Shown: positions 24,818 to 34,986 of the stretch, one piece after another
Position numbering within the stretch: position 1 is the stretch's first letter
Layout of the letters: every line of letters begins with the position of its first letter
NCBI RefSeq assembly: GCF_020532705.1
Contig: NZ_JAJAVD010000001.1
Span: forward strand, 1,426,001 to 1,490,000
Source of the DNA: Methylobacillus caricis
GTDB taxonomy: Bacteria; Pseudomonadota; Gammaproteobacteria; Burkholderiales; Methylophilaceae
Direction: 5' to 3'
Length of the DNA: 64,000 nt
Program-made: the position numbers and the translations under genes
The notes under the pieces: model-generated
Told to the model about the DNA's origin: nothing
Databases searched by the model: none
The model's input: only the letters and a program-made list of their open reading frames with translations

Positions 24818-27800
24818 TCAGCCTCGGCCCAGTAGCTCCTGCAGCTTCAGAACCAGGTCATCCTCCTGCACCGGCTTGCCAAAGAAGGCGTTCACTCCCA
24901 GGCTGCGCGCCAGTGCCTGGTGCTTCTCGGCAGTACGCGAACTGACAATCACTATCGGGATATTGCGGCTACGTTCATCATTACGGATATTGCGTGCCAG
25001 CTCAAACCCATCCATGCGCGGCATCTCGATATCGGTCAGGATAATGTCAGGCAGTGTCTCCTGCATGGCCTGGATTGCCTCCATGCCATCTTTCGCCACC
25101 GCGACTTCATACCCCTCGCGTTCCAGCAGGCGGCTCAATACCTTGCGCATGGTCAATGAATCATCCACCAACAGTGCCAACGGCTTGATAGCAATCGGTT
25201 CAGGGGCTGTTACCAAGCTGGTACTCACGGTACCAGCGGCCAAACTCTCACGATTGGCCAACTGGACTGGGTTGAGAATCAGGACAATACTACCGTCCCC
25301 CATCACAGTAGCGCCAACCATGCCCGGCACCCGCGCCAACTGCGGGCCTATGGTCTTCATCACCACTTCCTGGTTGCCCACAATATCATCAACGTGAAGC
25401 GCAATACGGTATTGAGCGCTGCGCAGCAGGATCACTGGGCTATAACGCTGCTTTTCAGGGCTTGCGGTATCGCCAGTAAGGCGGCCAAGGAAATATAGGG
25501 GGTAATGACGGTCAGACCAGAATACTGAACCACTGGAATAGGCGGCATCCATTGACTCAGGTTTAAGTTTCAACACCTGTTCCACCATTACGGCTGGCAA
25601 GGCAAACTTGCGTTCCGCATAACGTACCAATACTGCCTGGGAAACAGACAGGGTCACAGGAAGGAAAATGCTGAAAATAGCGCCCGCGCCTGCACTACTG
25701 CTTACATCGATACGGCCGCCCAAGGCCGTGATATCGCTACGGACAGCATCCAGGCCGACACCGCGGCCAGAAATCTGGGAAATCACGCGTGCTGTAGTAA
25801 ATCCTGGTTCAAAAATCAATGCCAGCAACGCCTGCTCGCTAATGTCCTTGGCTTCCGGCAATAAATGCTGGGCCTGTGCACGCTCTCGCACGTCCTTCAA
25901 ATCAATGCCCTTGCCATCATCACTGACCATCAGCACAATTTCATCATTCTCATGGCGGAGCCTCAGGGTGATACTCCCCCTCTCTGCCTTGCCAAGACGC
26001 AGGCGTTCTGCAGGCAATTCTATGCCGTGAGCAACCGAGTTGCGCAAGATATGTTCAATCGACGCACTGATGCGATCTAGCACGCTGCGGTCAATTTCTA
26101 TATCAGCCCCATCAATCACCAGCTCGACACGTTTATCAAGCTCTCGTGCCGTTTGCCTCACAATCCGGTGCAGACGCTCGGTAATCAACGAAAATGGTAC
26201 ACGGCGCACGTTCATCAGCCCATATTGCAACTCACGATTCATGCGGTTCTGCTGTTGTAGCGCCGCCTCGGTTTCATCAAGGTTGCGCAGCAAGCCATGC
26301 TGGATGGTGGAAACGTCGTTAACACTTTCCGCCATCATCCGCGTCAGTTCCTGCAGTCGGGTAAACCGGTCAAACTCCAGCGGATCGAAAGTTTCGTTGC
26401 TTTCCTGCAACAAGGTCATGCGAGACTGTAGCTGGCTTTCCGCCTCGATCTCCAACTCCCTCAGATAGCTGCGCAACCGCTGCACACTCTCGGTAAGATC
26501 CAGGGATGACTGTTTGAATGATTGCATTTCCCTATCCATCCGGGAACGCGCAATACTCACCTCGCCTGCTTCATTGATCAGGCGATCAAGAATATCGGCA
26601 CGCAGACGCAGATACTGCGCCCTGCGCTCACGGCCGCGATTGTCCGGGGCAGCCTGGCGACCAACCACCAGCTCGGTATTGCCCCCCATTGCATCTTCAA
26701 GCAGGCTGCCTATGCGGTCAAGGTCGGCAAACATCTCCTCAAATTCATTGGCTTGGGGGCGATGCTTGAGCGCACGCATGACATGGTCTTCCATGCCATG
26801 TACCGCATCACCGAGCGCACCCTGGCCAGCCATGCGTGCACTGCCTTTCAGGGTATGCAAGGCACGTTGCAGGATATCCGGGTGATCCGCTTCCTGTGGA
26901 TGTGCATTCCAGGCACGCAGCTCATTGCCGATCATAGGCACCAGGTCGCTTGCCTCTTCAACAAACAGGGCAAACAGTTCCTGATCCACCAACTGAGGTT
27001 GCAAGGCTGGCGTAGCGTCTGGACGTACATCAACCGCTGCTGGCATGACAGGCTCATCCGATACCGGCTGTTGGTGCAAAGCTGTCACTTCAGCCTCTGC
27101 TTCAAGCAGGCTTGCAACAGCATCTGCCGTATTGGCAAGCCGTGCGCCCAAGTCGATCACATTGCTGCCTGTTGTTGTATCAATGACCGGCACACCGGCT
27201 TCTTCTGCGGCTTTTTTCAATGCACGTAGCAGAGCAGTGGCAGCGCGCGACTGCTTAAGATCTGCAGCCTTGGCCCGCATGTTGTCCAGGCTGGTTACCG
27301 TATTTTCCAGTAACTTCAGGGATTGAGCTGTCCAGTTACCCTGATGTACATCAAGCCAGTGTTCAAGCGCCCGCGCAAGATCTGACAATGGCTTGAATCC
27401 GGTGGCACCAGCATTGCTGGCCAAGGTGTGTGCGGCACGAGAGACATCATGGTCAGGGAGCAACAGGGGAGCCGTGCTGTTCTTGACACGCTCCAACCAT
27501 TGCCGGAGCTGAGCCATATGCTGGCCAGCCTCCTGCAGGAAGATATCGAACAAGGCGCGACTGATTCTGCGAGTCCCGCCGATCAAGACTTCCTCAGGCT
27601 GCTCCATTGCTACAGCACCGGCCAGGCCTGTTTCAAGCAATGCAGCCTGCTCTTGCCAGAACGGCACATCCACAACCACTTTCTGATGCTCCCTCAACCG
27701 TCCTGTCCAGTCGGCAAAGGCGGCTGTCACCTGCTCTGAAAAAGCAATCACTGTTGCATCAGGAGTCAATTTCCGCTCTATGACAAGATTCAGCATTTTT

Positions 27801-29749
27801 TCTGCAATCCCGCCAACCTCTCCGATATCAAGCAGGCCTACCGTCCTGCCACTGCCTTTGAGGGTATGGAAACCACGTCGCACCTCGCTCAAGGCCTGAT
27901 GGTCGGTAGCATTGAGACGCAGTGACTGCAGGTTTTGTGCAATCAACGCCAGCACTTCCTCCGCCTCTACCAGGTAAATATCCAGTAGCTCGGCATCGAG
28001 TTCCGCTGGAGCAATCCCGGAAGAAATTTCCCCGGCATCAAGGAGCTGATCCCTATTATTTTCTGGTGCACTGATGCCTGCTGTTGGCTTTTGCAAGAGT
28101 TGTTGCAACGACTCAAGCGCATCCTCAACTGCAAGAGAGCTATTGGGCGAGTATGGATATTGCTGCAGATGGATATCCACCAGGCTGAGGCTGTCCGCCA
28201 GCAACTCAAACACATGCTGTCCAGCAACCAGCTCACCGCCCTGTAATCCTGCCACCACATCAAGGGTGGTGTGCGTCAGCTGTTGCAATAATGGCAGCTC
28301 CAGCATATCAAATGCTGGAATTGCCTGCCTTAAAGGCAATTCGGCCTGGGCTAGGGCACTGATATCCTCAGGCTGGCGGAAATAGGCATCCAGATATTGC
28401 TCGGCCACCTTGATGGATTCCCCGATCTCGCGGGCCAACGCAACCTGTGCCGTCTTCTGGAAGTCTGCGGCCGGAGAAACGGGCAAGTCCTGAACAGGCT
28501 GTTTTGCATGCAGGCGCTGCAAACGCTCAACCTGGTGTTGCAGTGTTTGCAACGCCACGGCATCCTGCTGCCCGTAACGTTGCAGGGCGTTGTCAAGCAG
28601 CGTCAAGGCTGAGGCGACCTCAACCAATGCAGTATCCACCGGTACAACGCCGCCCTCTTCCAACAGGCATGCCACTTTTTCAACCATGCTGAACAGATTG
28701 GCTATCGGTTCAATCGACAACATGGGATAAGTATCCAGGATGCCTCTGAACCGGGTAGTAAAATCAGCAAACACACTCTCATCCGTGCCGGCCCTGGCCC
28801 ATATTTCCTTCAGGCTTTCCAGGACAACCAGGCACTGGTTAACATATTCCTGCTCTTCCACCCCGGTCACTATCGTCGGCAATGACGGTACGAGACAGTC
28901 CAGATCGAATATCTTGCGTACCCTCAACAATCGCTCGCTACGCACAGGGCTGATGGCAATGTAGTAAAGCAAATCGCGCAGCAAGGCACTCGAGGATTTT
29001 GCCGCCCCATCGCCAGCAGAACGCAATTGCTGATCCAGACGGCGGCACAAGCGCTTTACCCCGGAATCACTGGCATGTGGCTCTTGCGCCATTGTTTCAA
29101 TAAATGCAGTTGCCACCCACCACAAGGTTTTTGGAGCTGGCTGGACCTGTAATTGTTGTACGCGGTCCAGCGCTGCAACCATCTCATCGATTCCCTGCTG
29201 ACCGGCTCCCTTTAGCCAGCTCAGTAATGATTTCTGGAATGTTGCACGCTGCTCGCTCAGCACGGCCAGCAAGGTTAAAGGCTCCAGTTCCTCCGTTGGC
29301 ATGTCCCTGGGAAGGCGCAAACTGGTATCGGGGAAAAACAGCTCAGAGTCTTCAAGTGCCTCGCCATGCAAGGCGGCGAGCTTCTGCAATGAGGCTGAGA
29401 GCCTCAAGGCATTATCCGGCTCGCCGTTCAAAAGGTCCTGCAGATATTGCTGTAGATGGCGAATGGACTGATTCAGCGTTTCAATGATTTCTGGTGCAGG
29501 CGTCAGTGCGGATTTTTCCAGCTTGGCAGTGACGGTTTCAATTTCACTGCAATAACGCTTGCATCCCTCAAGGCCAACCATGTCAAGTGCGCCACTGACC
29601 TGATAGAGATGAGGTTGTGAAAAACGTAATGGCGACAAATCATCAGGATTGGCGGCGACAATTGCCAAATTGGCCATCACCTGGCCCAATGCCTGGTCTA
29701 TTTCATCCTTCACCCAACTCAATGGGCCGATATCGAAATCTTCCACCAC
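24818..29749 (-). CDS. chpA: Chemosensory hybrid histidine kinase ChpA/PilL
   Basis: This 1643-residue CheA-like kinase of the type IV pilus Chp system controls twitching and surface sensing. Three Hpt domains are visible, with His628 (FHTLKGSG), His774 (AHTLASNAG, less canonical) and His965 (LHTLKGSAR). The long N-terminal third appears to hold degenerate Hpt-like helices. Dimerisation and ATPase domains follow (NSVAHG, SDDGKGID, SGRGVGLD), then a CheW-like domain and a C-terminal receiver (LTDIEMPRMDGFEL). P. aeruginosa ChpA has more Hpt modules and is larger. The start is GTG 29749, 10 bases after an AAGG that overlaps the pilJ stop. Confidence 0.93.
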   Translation of the reverse strand: MVEDFDIGPLSWVKDEIDQALGQVMANLAIVAANPDDLSPLRFSQPHLYQVSGALDMVGLEGCKRYCSEIETVTAKLEKSALTPAPEIIETLNQSIRHLQQYLQDLLNGEPDNALRLSASLQKLAALHGEALEDSELFFPDTSLRLPRDMPTEELEPLTLLAVLSEQRATFQKSLLSWLKGAGQQGIDEMVAALDRVQQLQVQPAPKTLWWVATAFIETMAQEPHASDSGVKRLCRRLDQQLRSAGDGAAKSSSALLRDLLYYIAISPVRSERLLRVRKIFDLDCLVPSLPTIVTGVEEQEYVNQCLVVLESLKEIWARAGTDESVFADFTTRFRGILDTYPMLSIEPIANLFSMVEKVACLLEEGGVVPVDTALVEVASALTLLDNALQRYGQQDAVALQTLQHQVERLQRLHAKQPVQDLPVSPAADFQKTAQVALAREIGESIKVAEQYLDAYFRQPEDISALAQAELPLRQAIPAFDMLELPLLQQLTHTTLDVVAGLQGGELVAGQHVFELLADSLSLVDIHLQQYPYSPNSSLAVEDALESLQQLLQKPTAGISAPENNRDQLLDAGEISSGIAPAELDAELLDIYLVEAEEVLALIAQNLQSLRLNATDHQALSEVRRGFHTLKGSGRTVGLLDIGEVGGIAEKMLNLVIERKLTPDATVIAFSEQVTAAFADWTGRLREHQKVVVDVPFWQEQAALLETGLAGAVAMEQPEEVLIGGTRRISRALFDIFLQEAGQHMAQLRQWLERVKNSTAPLLLPDHDVSRAAHTLASNAGATGFKPLSDLARALEHWLDVHQGNWTAQSLKLLENTVTSLDNMRAKAADLKQSRAATALLRALKKAAEEAGVPVIDTTTGSNVIDLGARLANTADAVASLLEAEAEVTALHQQPVSDEPVMPAAVDVRPDATPALQPQLVDQELFALFVEEASDLVPMIGNELRAWNAHPQEADHPDILQRALHTLKGSARMAGQGALGDAVHGMEDHVMRALKHRPQANEFEEMFADLDRIGSLLEDAMGGNTELVVGRQAAPDNRGRERRAQYLRLRADILDRLINEAGEVSIARSRMDREMQSFKQSSLDLTESVQRLRSYLRELEIEAESQLQSRMTLLQESNETFDPLEFDRFTRLQELTRMMAESVNDVSTIQHGLLRNLDETEAALQQQNRMNRELQYGLMNVRRVPFSLITERLHRIVRQTARELDKRVELVIDGADIEIDRSVLDRISASIEHILRNSVAHGIELPAERLRLGKAERGSITLRLRHENDEIVLMVSDDGKGIDLKDVRERAQAQHLLPEAKDISEQALLALIFEPGFTTARVISQISGRGVGLDAVRSDITALGGRIDVSSSAGAGAIFSIFLPVTLSVSQAVLVRYAERKFALPAVMVEQVLKLKPESMDAAYSSGSVFWSDRHYPLYFLGRLTGDTASPEKQRYSPVILLRSAQYRIALHVDDIVGNQEVVMKTIGPQLARVPGMVGATVMGDGSIVLILNPVQLANRESLAAGTVSTSLVTAPEPIAIKPLALLVDDSLTMRKVLSRLLEREGYEVAVAKDGMEAIQAMQETLPDIILTDIEMPRMDGFELARNIRNDERSRNIPIVIVSSRTAEKHQALARSLGVNAFFGKPVQEDDLVLKLQELLGRG

Positions 29750-29761
29750 GTAGATATCGCC

Positions 29762-31393
29762 TTAATTTAGCTTGAAACCGGCAACGGAAGCCCGCAACTC
29801 TTCTGCCAAGCCAGTCAGCTGCCCGATGGAACTGGCTGTCTGCTTGGTGCCGTCCGTGGTCTGCGAAGTAATATTCTGGATTTGCTGCATGTTAAGGCTC
29901 ACAGTGGCAGCAGCCTTGGTCTGTGCCTCAGTCACGGTGGAAATTTCCTCAATCAGGCGCGCGAGGTTATTGGTCACGTTTTCAATTTCCCCCAGTGCCC
30001 GGCCAGCGGCATCTGACAATCTGGCGCCTTCCACCACCCCTTCCGTGCTTTTCTCCATCGCCACTACCGCGCTATTGGTATCAGACTGGATGGTTTTCAC
30101 AATGGCGCTGATCTGCTTGGTAGCTTCGGATGAACGCTCCGCCAGGCGCTGGACCTCTTCAGCCACCACAGTAAAGCCCCGGCCGGCCTCGCCGGCCGAC
30201 GCAGCCTGAATTGCCGCATTCAAGGCCAGAATATTGGTTTGCTCGGTAATATCTGAAATCAGCTCCACAATTTCACTAATCTCTTGGGAGCTCTCCCCCA
30301 GGCGCTTGATTCGCTTTGAAGTTTCCTGAATCTGCGTTCGGATTTCGTTCATCCCCGAAATCGTATTCTGCACAGCCTTGGAGCCTTGCGTGGTTGCATC
30401 CAGTGAACGTTTTGCCACAGAAGAAGCCTCTTCCGCATTGCTCGACACCTGCAGGATGGAGCGCGTCATGTGATTCACCGCCTCACCGGTTTCCGCGATC
30501 TGCTGGTATTGCAGTTCCGCCGCACTCAACAGTGACGCAGATGTATTCTGCGCCTGTGCAGTGGCCTGGTTCACCTGTTCGGTAGCACGGTTGATTTCTG
30601 CCACCAGGTCTCGCAGGCTGTCAATGGTGTAGTTGATCGAGTCGGCAATAGCGCCAGTGATATTCTCGGCTACTTCCGCCTTCACCGTCAGATCTCCATC
30701 CGCAAGATCCCCCATTTCATCCAGCAAGTGCAGGATGGCCTCCTGGTTATTGAGATTGGTTTGCTCGATCTCCTCAAACCGCTGGCGGGCCCTGACCACT
30801 TGTCGATAACCAAGCAATATCAGCAACCCCAAGGTCAACAAACCTGCAATGACTGACAACGCCAGCCACCAGCCCGCCTTGCCCTGATCCAAATATTGCA
30901 ATGTCGCTTGCCTGGCTGTGACCACGAACTCATCGCTGTGGGATGAAACCGTGCGGATACCCTCTGCGGATGATGAATCAAGCACCACTTGCAATGCGGC
31001 CCATTCCTTATCCAGCCGTTCTAGCGTTGCATCAACCTCATCACTACGCAACAGACTTTCTTTCTGCAGTTTGTGCAGGATCTCAAGGTGGGAAACCACC
31101 TGATTAACCGCAGCCTGCAAGCGCGAAGCTGCTGTTGCATCGCCTGCGACTTCCAGCGCTGCATCCCGTGCTGCCTGTTGCACCAGCACCTGCAAACTGC
31201 CCGAGGCCTCAACAAACTGCTTGTCCCTTGCTACCTGCAGCTGATTGAACAACAGGCCCAGCAATGCAATCACAAACGCCAGCAGCAACACTCCCAATGT
31301 GCCCCGTCCCGACTTTACCGATGTATCATCGGCATTACGCGCTGCTTTCTTTCTATTGAATAGAGTCTTGAGTCCTGCAAAGCTAAATGCCAT
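29762..31393 (-). CDS. pilJ: Methyl-accepting chemotaxis protein PilJ
   Basis: This transmembrane receptor (543 residues) signals to ChpA through PilI. Membrane helices lie at about 32-50 ([16 protein letters not shown]) and 175-197 ([22 protein letters not shown]), bounding a periplasmic domain of about 125 residues. HAMP and methyl-accepting domains follow, with the conserved hairpin tip ([20 protein letters not shown] and [18 protein letters not shown]). GGGGAA lies upstream of the ATG. The gene sits between pilI and chpA in the usual order. The periplasmic domain is shorter than that of P. aeruginosa PilJ. Confidence 0.93.
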   Translation of the reverse strand: MAFSFAGLKTLFNRKKAARNADDTSVKSGRGTLGVLLLAFVIALLGLLFNQLQVARDKQFVEASGSLQVLVQQAARDAALEVAGDATAASRLQAAVNQVVSHLEILHKLQKESLLRSDEVDATLERLDKEWAALQVVLDSSSAEGIRTVSSHSDEFVVTARQATLQYLDQGKAGWWLALSVIAGLLTLGLLILLGYRQVVRARQRFEEIEQTNLNNQEAILHLLDEMGDLADGDLTVKAEVAENITGAIADSINYTIDSLRDLVAEINRATEQVNQATAQAQNTSASLLSAAELQYQQIAETGEAVNHMTRSILQVSSNAEEASSVAKRSLDATTQGSKAVQNTISGMNEIRTQIQETSKRIKRLGESSQEISEIVELISDITEQTNILALNAAIQAASAGEAGRGFTVVAEEVQRLAERSSEATKQISAIVKTIQSDTNSAVVAMEKSTEGVVEGARLSDAAGRALGEIENVTNNLARLIEEISTVTEAQTKAAATVSLNMQQIQNITSQTTDGTKQTASSIGQLTGLAEELRASVAGFKLN

Positions 31394-31431
31394 TTCCGTT
31401 CCCCTTAAATCATGCCAATGCAGCGCTTTGA

Positions 31432-31956
31432 TTAAGCTGCCACCTGCATGAATTCCTTTTTATTTAATAGCAAGCCAATATCCAGCGCTTCCCACTTGTG
31501 ATGGTGGTCATCCTGATACCATGCACTCACCCAGCTGGGCACATCAGCCACCAGCTCAAGCGATTGCAGTTCATTGGTATTGCGTAAACCAGCCAATCCG
31601 TCCACCAGAAAACCGGCGTTGATTTCAAAATCAGTATGAATAAGCAGGACCCGGCTTTCCACCGTTATCTGCGCAGCATGCCTGGTCACGCCAATCAGCC
31701 TTGCCAGATCGCTGATCGCATAGAGATTACCGCGTACATTGGTCATACCAAGAAACCACGGCTGGGTTAGCGGCACAGGCAGTATTTCAGGCACAGGCAA
31801 AACTTCGCTGATATCCCGCAGGGAAACCAGGTAGCGCTCTCCGCCTGCATACACACCCAGGCGTGAATTTGTAGCCTCCTGGCTGGCAGAAACGCTATTC
31901 AGGCGCTCGAGGATATCCTGCTGGTACGCCTGCAGGTTAAGCCGGGTCCTGGCCAT
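31432..31956 (-). CDS. pilI: CheW-like adaptor PilI
   Basis: The 174-residue CheW-domain adaptor links PilJ to ChpA. The CheW fold begins at [21 protein letters not shown] (in part) and contains [22 protein letters not shown], the usual core. I start at ATG 31956 (MARTRLNLQ). It follows the pilH TGA by one base (TGAAATG), the same coupling as moaD-moaE. An upstream in-frame ATG at 31974 would overlap pilH and is less likely. Confidence 0.92.
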   Translation of the reverse strand: MARTRLNLQAYQQDILERLNSVSASQEATNSRLGVYAGGERYLVSLRDISEVLPVPEILPVPLTQPWFLGMTNVRGNLYAISDLARLIGVTRHAAQITVESRVLLIHTDFEINAGFLVDGLAGLRNTNELQSLELVADVPSWVSAWYQDDHHHKWEALDIGLLLNKKEFMQVAA

Positions 31957-31957
31957 T

Positions 31958-32323
31958 TCAAGCCAGCCCTGCAATCTTGGCGAGCAGCTCTTCAGCCTCC
32001 ACCGGCTTGATCACACAGTCCTTGGCACCTTGCCGCAAGGCCCACATGCGATCCGTGGCCTGCTCTTTGCCGGTACACATGATGACTGGAATGTGGGCTG
32101 TTTCCGGATTTTTGGATAGTGCGCGTGTCGCCTGGAAACCGTTGAGATTAGGCATCACCACGTCCATGACAACCAAGTCAGGTGCCAGGCTTTTCACTTT
32201 ATCCAGACAATCCTGTCCATCTTCGGCTGTGCTGACGCTATAACCTGCTTTTTCAAGGATTTCTGTCAAATAGAAACGATCGGTAGCTGAATCATCAACC
32301 ACCAGAATATGTTTAGTTGCCAT
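31958..32323 (-). CDS. pilH: Response regulator PilH
   Basis: This single-domain CheY-like receiver (121 residues) starts ATKHILVVDDSATDRFYL. It has the acidic pair DD, phospho-acceptor Asp in VVMDVVMPNLNG, Thr in MCTGKEQ and Lys in CVIKPV. In P. aeruginosa, PilH acts on pilus retraction and as a phosphate sink for the Chp kinase. It lies five bases after pilG and one base before pilI. Confidence 0.93.
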   Translation of the reverse strand: MATKHILVVDDSATDRFYLTEILEKAGYSVSTAEDGQDCLDKVKSLAPDLVVMDVVMPNLNGFQATRALSKNPETAHIPVIMCTGKEQATDRMWALRQGAKDCVIKPVEAEELLAKIAGLA

Positions 32324-32328
32324 CGTGA

Positions 32329-32769
32329 TTATTCCGCTCCCGACAAGTCAGATGATAAATGCGGACGATAATGACGCACCGCATCTAGAAGAGAGTTCTG
32401 GGTGAAAGGTTTGGTCAGGTATTGATCTGAACCGGCCATGCGGCCGCGTGCACGGTCGAACAATCCGTCCTTGCTGGATAGCATGATCACGGGTGTGGAT
32501 TTGAACCGGGTATTACGCTTAATCAACGAACAGGTTTGATAGCCATCAAGGCGTGGCATCATGATATCAACAAAGATGACATCCGGCATATGATTGGCAA
32601 TTTTGGACAAAGCGTCAAAACCGTCCTCGGCAAGAAAGACTTCACAGCCGGATTGCCTGAGGAAGATTTCTGCACTCCTGCGGATGGTGTTGCTGTCGTC
32701 AATCACCATCACCTTGACTCCGGATAGATCCAATTCCCCCACCCTCAATCCCCTGTTTGTGAGTTGCAT
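32329..32769 (-). CDS. pilG: Response regulator PilG
   Basis: This CheY-like receiver (146 residues) starts with a short leader, then VKVMVIDDSNTIRRSAEIFL. The phospho-acceptor Asp lies in FVDIMMPRLDG, the Ser is in MLSSKDG and the Lys in YLTKPF. PilG promotes pilus extension in Pseudomonas. I start at ATG 32769, with AAGG nine bases upstream; GTG 32772 is also possible. It heads the pilG-pilH-pilI-pilJ-chpA operon. The structural pilT/U/M-Q genes are not in the window. Confidence 0.93.
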   Translation of the reverse strand: MQLTNRGLRVGELDLSGVKVMVIDDSNTIRRSAEIFLRQSGCEVFLAEDGFDALSKIANHMPDVIFVDIMMPRLDGYQTCSLIKRNTRFKSTPVIMLSSKDGLFDRARGRMAGSDQYLTKPFTQNSLLDAVRHYRPHLSSDLSGAE

Positions 32770-32872
32770 CACTAGCAACCTTATTGGAATTTCAGGCGAC
32801 TGGCGCCTGTATTCCGTACCATTCTATCTACAGATTTGAAAACGGCGCAATACCACTGAAACAAAAAGCGGG

Positions 32873-32901
32873 TTGTCAATCCGCACACAAAAAGGTTAAA
32901 T
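32873..32901 (+). promoter_or_regulatory. Possible promoter of the FIST-domain gene
   Basis: TTGTCA and TTAAAT are 17 bases apart, about 100 bases upstream of the FIST start, in the region between pilG and the FIST gene. The -10 match is weak. No other signal stands out in this 235-base divergent spacer. Confidence 0.35.
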
Positions 32902-33004
32902 AAGCCGATTACGAAGCTTTCAGATTTTATAGTCGCACAAAACAACAAGAATCAGAAGCGCCGCCGCTGCCACATCTCGCAGGCGGCCTAAGGGAATGGA
33001 GACC

Positions 33005-34159
33005 ATGCTAGTCAGACAAGAAGCCCTCACGGCAAAGATGAGTATCAAAGATTTACCATCATCCTCGCCGCTACCCAATGCCAATCTGGTATTGGTTTTT
33101 GGATCGGTCAGGCGCTTCAATGATGCCAAACTTCCAGCACAACTCAAGGAACGCTATCCATCTGCCCAGATTGTCGGTTGTACCACGTCTGGCGAGATAG
33201 GTCCTGCAGGTGTCAGTGACGACAGCCTGCAGATTACCGCGATCGTCTGGGACAAAACCCTGCAGCGCGTTGCCCATGTACGTGCCAACAATATGCAAAG
33301 CTCAGCCGAAACCGCTGCCAACCTGGCACGTCAACTCAAGTCTGACAGCTTGCGCACCGTCCTGCTTTTTTCCGATGGATTGCATATCAACGGTTCCGAA
33401 CTGCTGCAAGGCTTCCAGAGCGTATTGGGCGATATACCAATTGTGGGCGGCATGGCAGGTGACAGCGCAGAATTCGTCAAGACACTGCAATTGCTCAATG
33501 ACAGCATAGAAGAAGGGCTGGTCATTGCTATAGGCCTTTATGGCGACAACCTCATCACCGCCAGTGGAGCCCTGGGAGGATGGAAACCTTACGGCCCCCC
33601 TCGCAAGATCACCCGTTCAGAGAAAAACATCGTCTACGAAATGGATGGCAAGCCAGCCCTGCCGCTTTACCGCATGTATATCGGCGAACAAAACGCAAAA
33701 ACCCTGCCCGGTTCAGGCCTGCGTTTCCCTTTCGCCATTATTGAGGAAGGCAAGCGGGAAGTTGAAAAAGTCCGTACTTTATTGGCAGTGGATGCCAGCA
33801 ATAACAGCCTTACCTTTGCCGGCAATGTGGAAGAAGGTGAAACTGTGCGGCTATGCCAGACCACGCACGACAGACTGGTGGATGGTGCGGGAGGCGCAGC
33901 TCATCTTGTCACAGGAAATTTGGAAAGTGCCAGCATCACCCAACCTGGCCTGGCATTGTGCGTCAGCTGCGTTGGGCGCAAACTAGTCATGGCAGACCAG
34001 ATTGCAGACGAAATTCATGCCGTACAGCAAATTCTGGGGAACCAGACCACCCTTACCGGCTTCTATTCATATGGCGAGTTCTGTCCGCGCCCCAATACCA
34101 CGGATAGCGTGCTGCATAACCAGACCATGACCATAGGCTATCTCAGTGAGCGCTTGTAA
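33005..34159 (+). CDS. FIST-domain sensory protein
   Basis: FIST N and C domains (384 residues) are predicted small-ligand sensors often found with chemotaxis or cyclic-nucleotide signalling genes. The N-terminal part has LVLVFGSVRRF and QIVGCTTSGEIGPAGVSDDS, and the middle GDSAEFVKTLQ. The C-terminal part has GSGLRFPFAI and ends with the family hallmark FYSYGEFCP. I prefer ATG 33005 with GGAG just upstream over ATG 32996. It lies divergently from pilG. A role in feeding a ligand signal to the Chp pathway is inference. No membrane segment is present, so it is cytosolic. Confidence 0.88.
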   Translation: MLVRQEALTAKMSIKDLPSSSPLPNANLVLVFGSVRRFNDAKLPAQLKERYPSAQIVGCTTSGEIGPAGVSDDSLQITAIVWDKTLQRVAHVRANNMQSSAETAANLARQLKSDSLRTVLLFSDGLHINGSELLQGFQSVLGDIPIVGGMAGDSAEFVKTLQLLNDSIEEGLVIAIGLYGDNLITASGALGGWKPYGPPRKITRSEKNIVYEMDGKPALPLYRMYIGEQNAKTLPGSGLRFPFAIIEEGKREVEKVRTLLAVDASNNSLTFAGNVEEGETVRLCQTTHDRLVDGAGGAAHLVTGNLESASITQPGLALCVSCVGRKLVMADQIADEIHAVQQILGNQTTLTGFYSYGEFCPRPNTTDSVLHNQTMTIGYLSERL

Positions 34160-34221
34160 ATCACTATCCGGTTTTACCCTATCAATCGCAACCGTATTAA
34201 TCACAGATAAAGGATACATCA

Positions 34222-34722
34222 ATGGCTACAGTCACCCTTAAAGGCAATCCAGTACAAATCGGCGGCAACCTGCCGCAAAAAGGCGATACCGCACCAGATT
34301 TCCAACTGGCAGACGCCAAGCGCAACCTGGTTTCACTGGCCGACTTTGCCGGCAAACGCAAAGTGCTGAACATTTTCCCGAGCATAGACACCCCGACCTG
34401 CGCCACTTCAGTACGCACCTTCAACAAGCAGGCCAGCGGGTTGGACAACACGGTGGTGTTAGCTATCTCCGCCGACCTGCCTTTTGCCCAAAGCCGTTTT
34501 TGTGGTGCAGAAGGCCTGGAAAACGTCGTTACTCTTTCCACCTTCCGCGATACCGCCAAGTTCTCCAAGGACTACGGCGTACAAATCACCGACAGCAGCC
34601 TGGCCGGCCTGACAGCCCGTGCAGTCGTGGTATTGGATGAAAATAACAAGGTGTTGCACAGCGAACTAGTAAGCGAAATTGCCAACGAACCAAATTACGA
34701 TGCTGCGTTAGCCGCTCTGTAA
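34222..34722 (+). CDS. tpx: Thiol peroxidase Tpx (atypical 2-Cys peroxiredoxin)
   Basis: Tpx reduces hydrogen peroxide and lipid hydroperoxides using thioredoxin. It has 166 residues (E. coli 168). The peroxidatic Cys is in [13 protein letters not shown] and the resolving Cys in [13 protein letters not shown] precedes the ATG. It is a single gene between the FIST gene and a possible hairpin terminator. Confidence 0.97.
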   Translation: MATVTLKGNPVQIGGNLPQKGDTAPDFQLADAKRNLVSLADFAGKRKVLNIFPSIDTPTCATSVRTFNKQASGLDNTVVLAISADLPFAQSRFCGAEGLENVVTLSTFRDTAKFSKDYGVQITDSSLAGLTARAVVVLDENNKVLHSELVSEIANEPNYDAALAAL

Positions 34723-34730
34723 TACCTCTT

Positions 34731-34754
34731 CAGCCGTGGCCACAGCCACGGCTG
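34731..34754 (+). terminator. Perfect 10-bp hairpin after tpx
   Basis: Arms CAGCCGTGGC and GCCACGGCTG enclose CACA, eight bases past the tpx stop. No T run follows, so it may be an RNA-stabilising hairpin or an imperfect terminator. The rest of the spacer up to 34986 shows no gene. Confidence 0.5.
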
Positions 34755-34986
34755 CACCTCCCTGCCGCATCATGCATTTCACACAACAAGGCTAGCTCTT
34801 ACCTTGCCTAGAGATATCAGGCCTTCAGGAATGTACTGTCACACTCTTGGCTGCAAGCAGCACGGGATGTTGCCATCGTGACGTGTTGATCATGCAATTG
34901 GTATAGACAGGTACCTCATTCCACCATCAGTAAATGCTTGAACTAGGCGCAGCACCCTCATGCAACTACTTCAGTAGAGTTATGAA

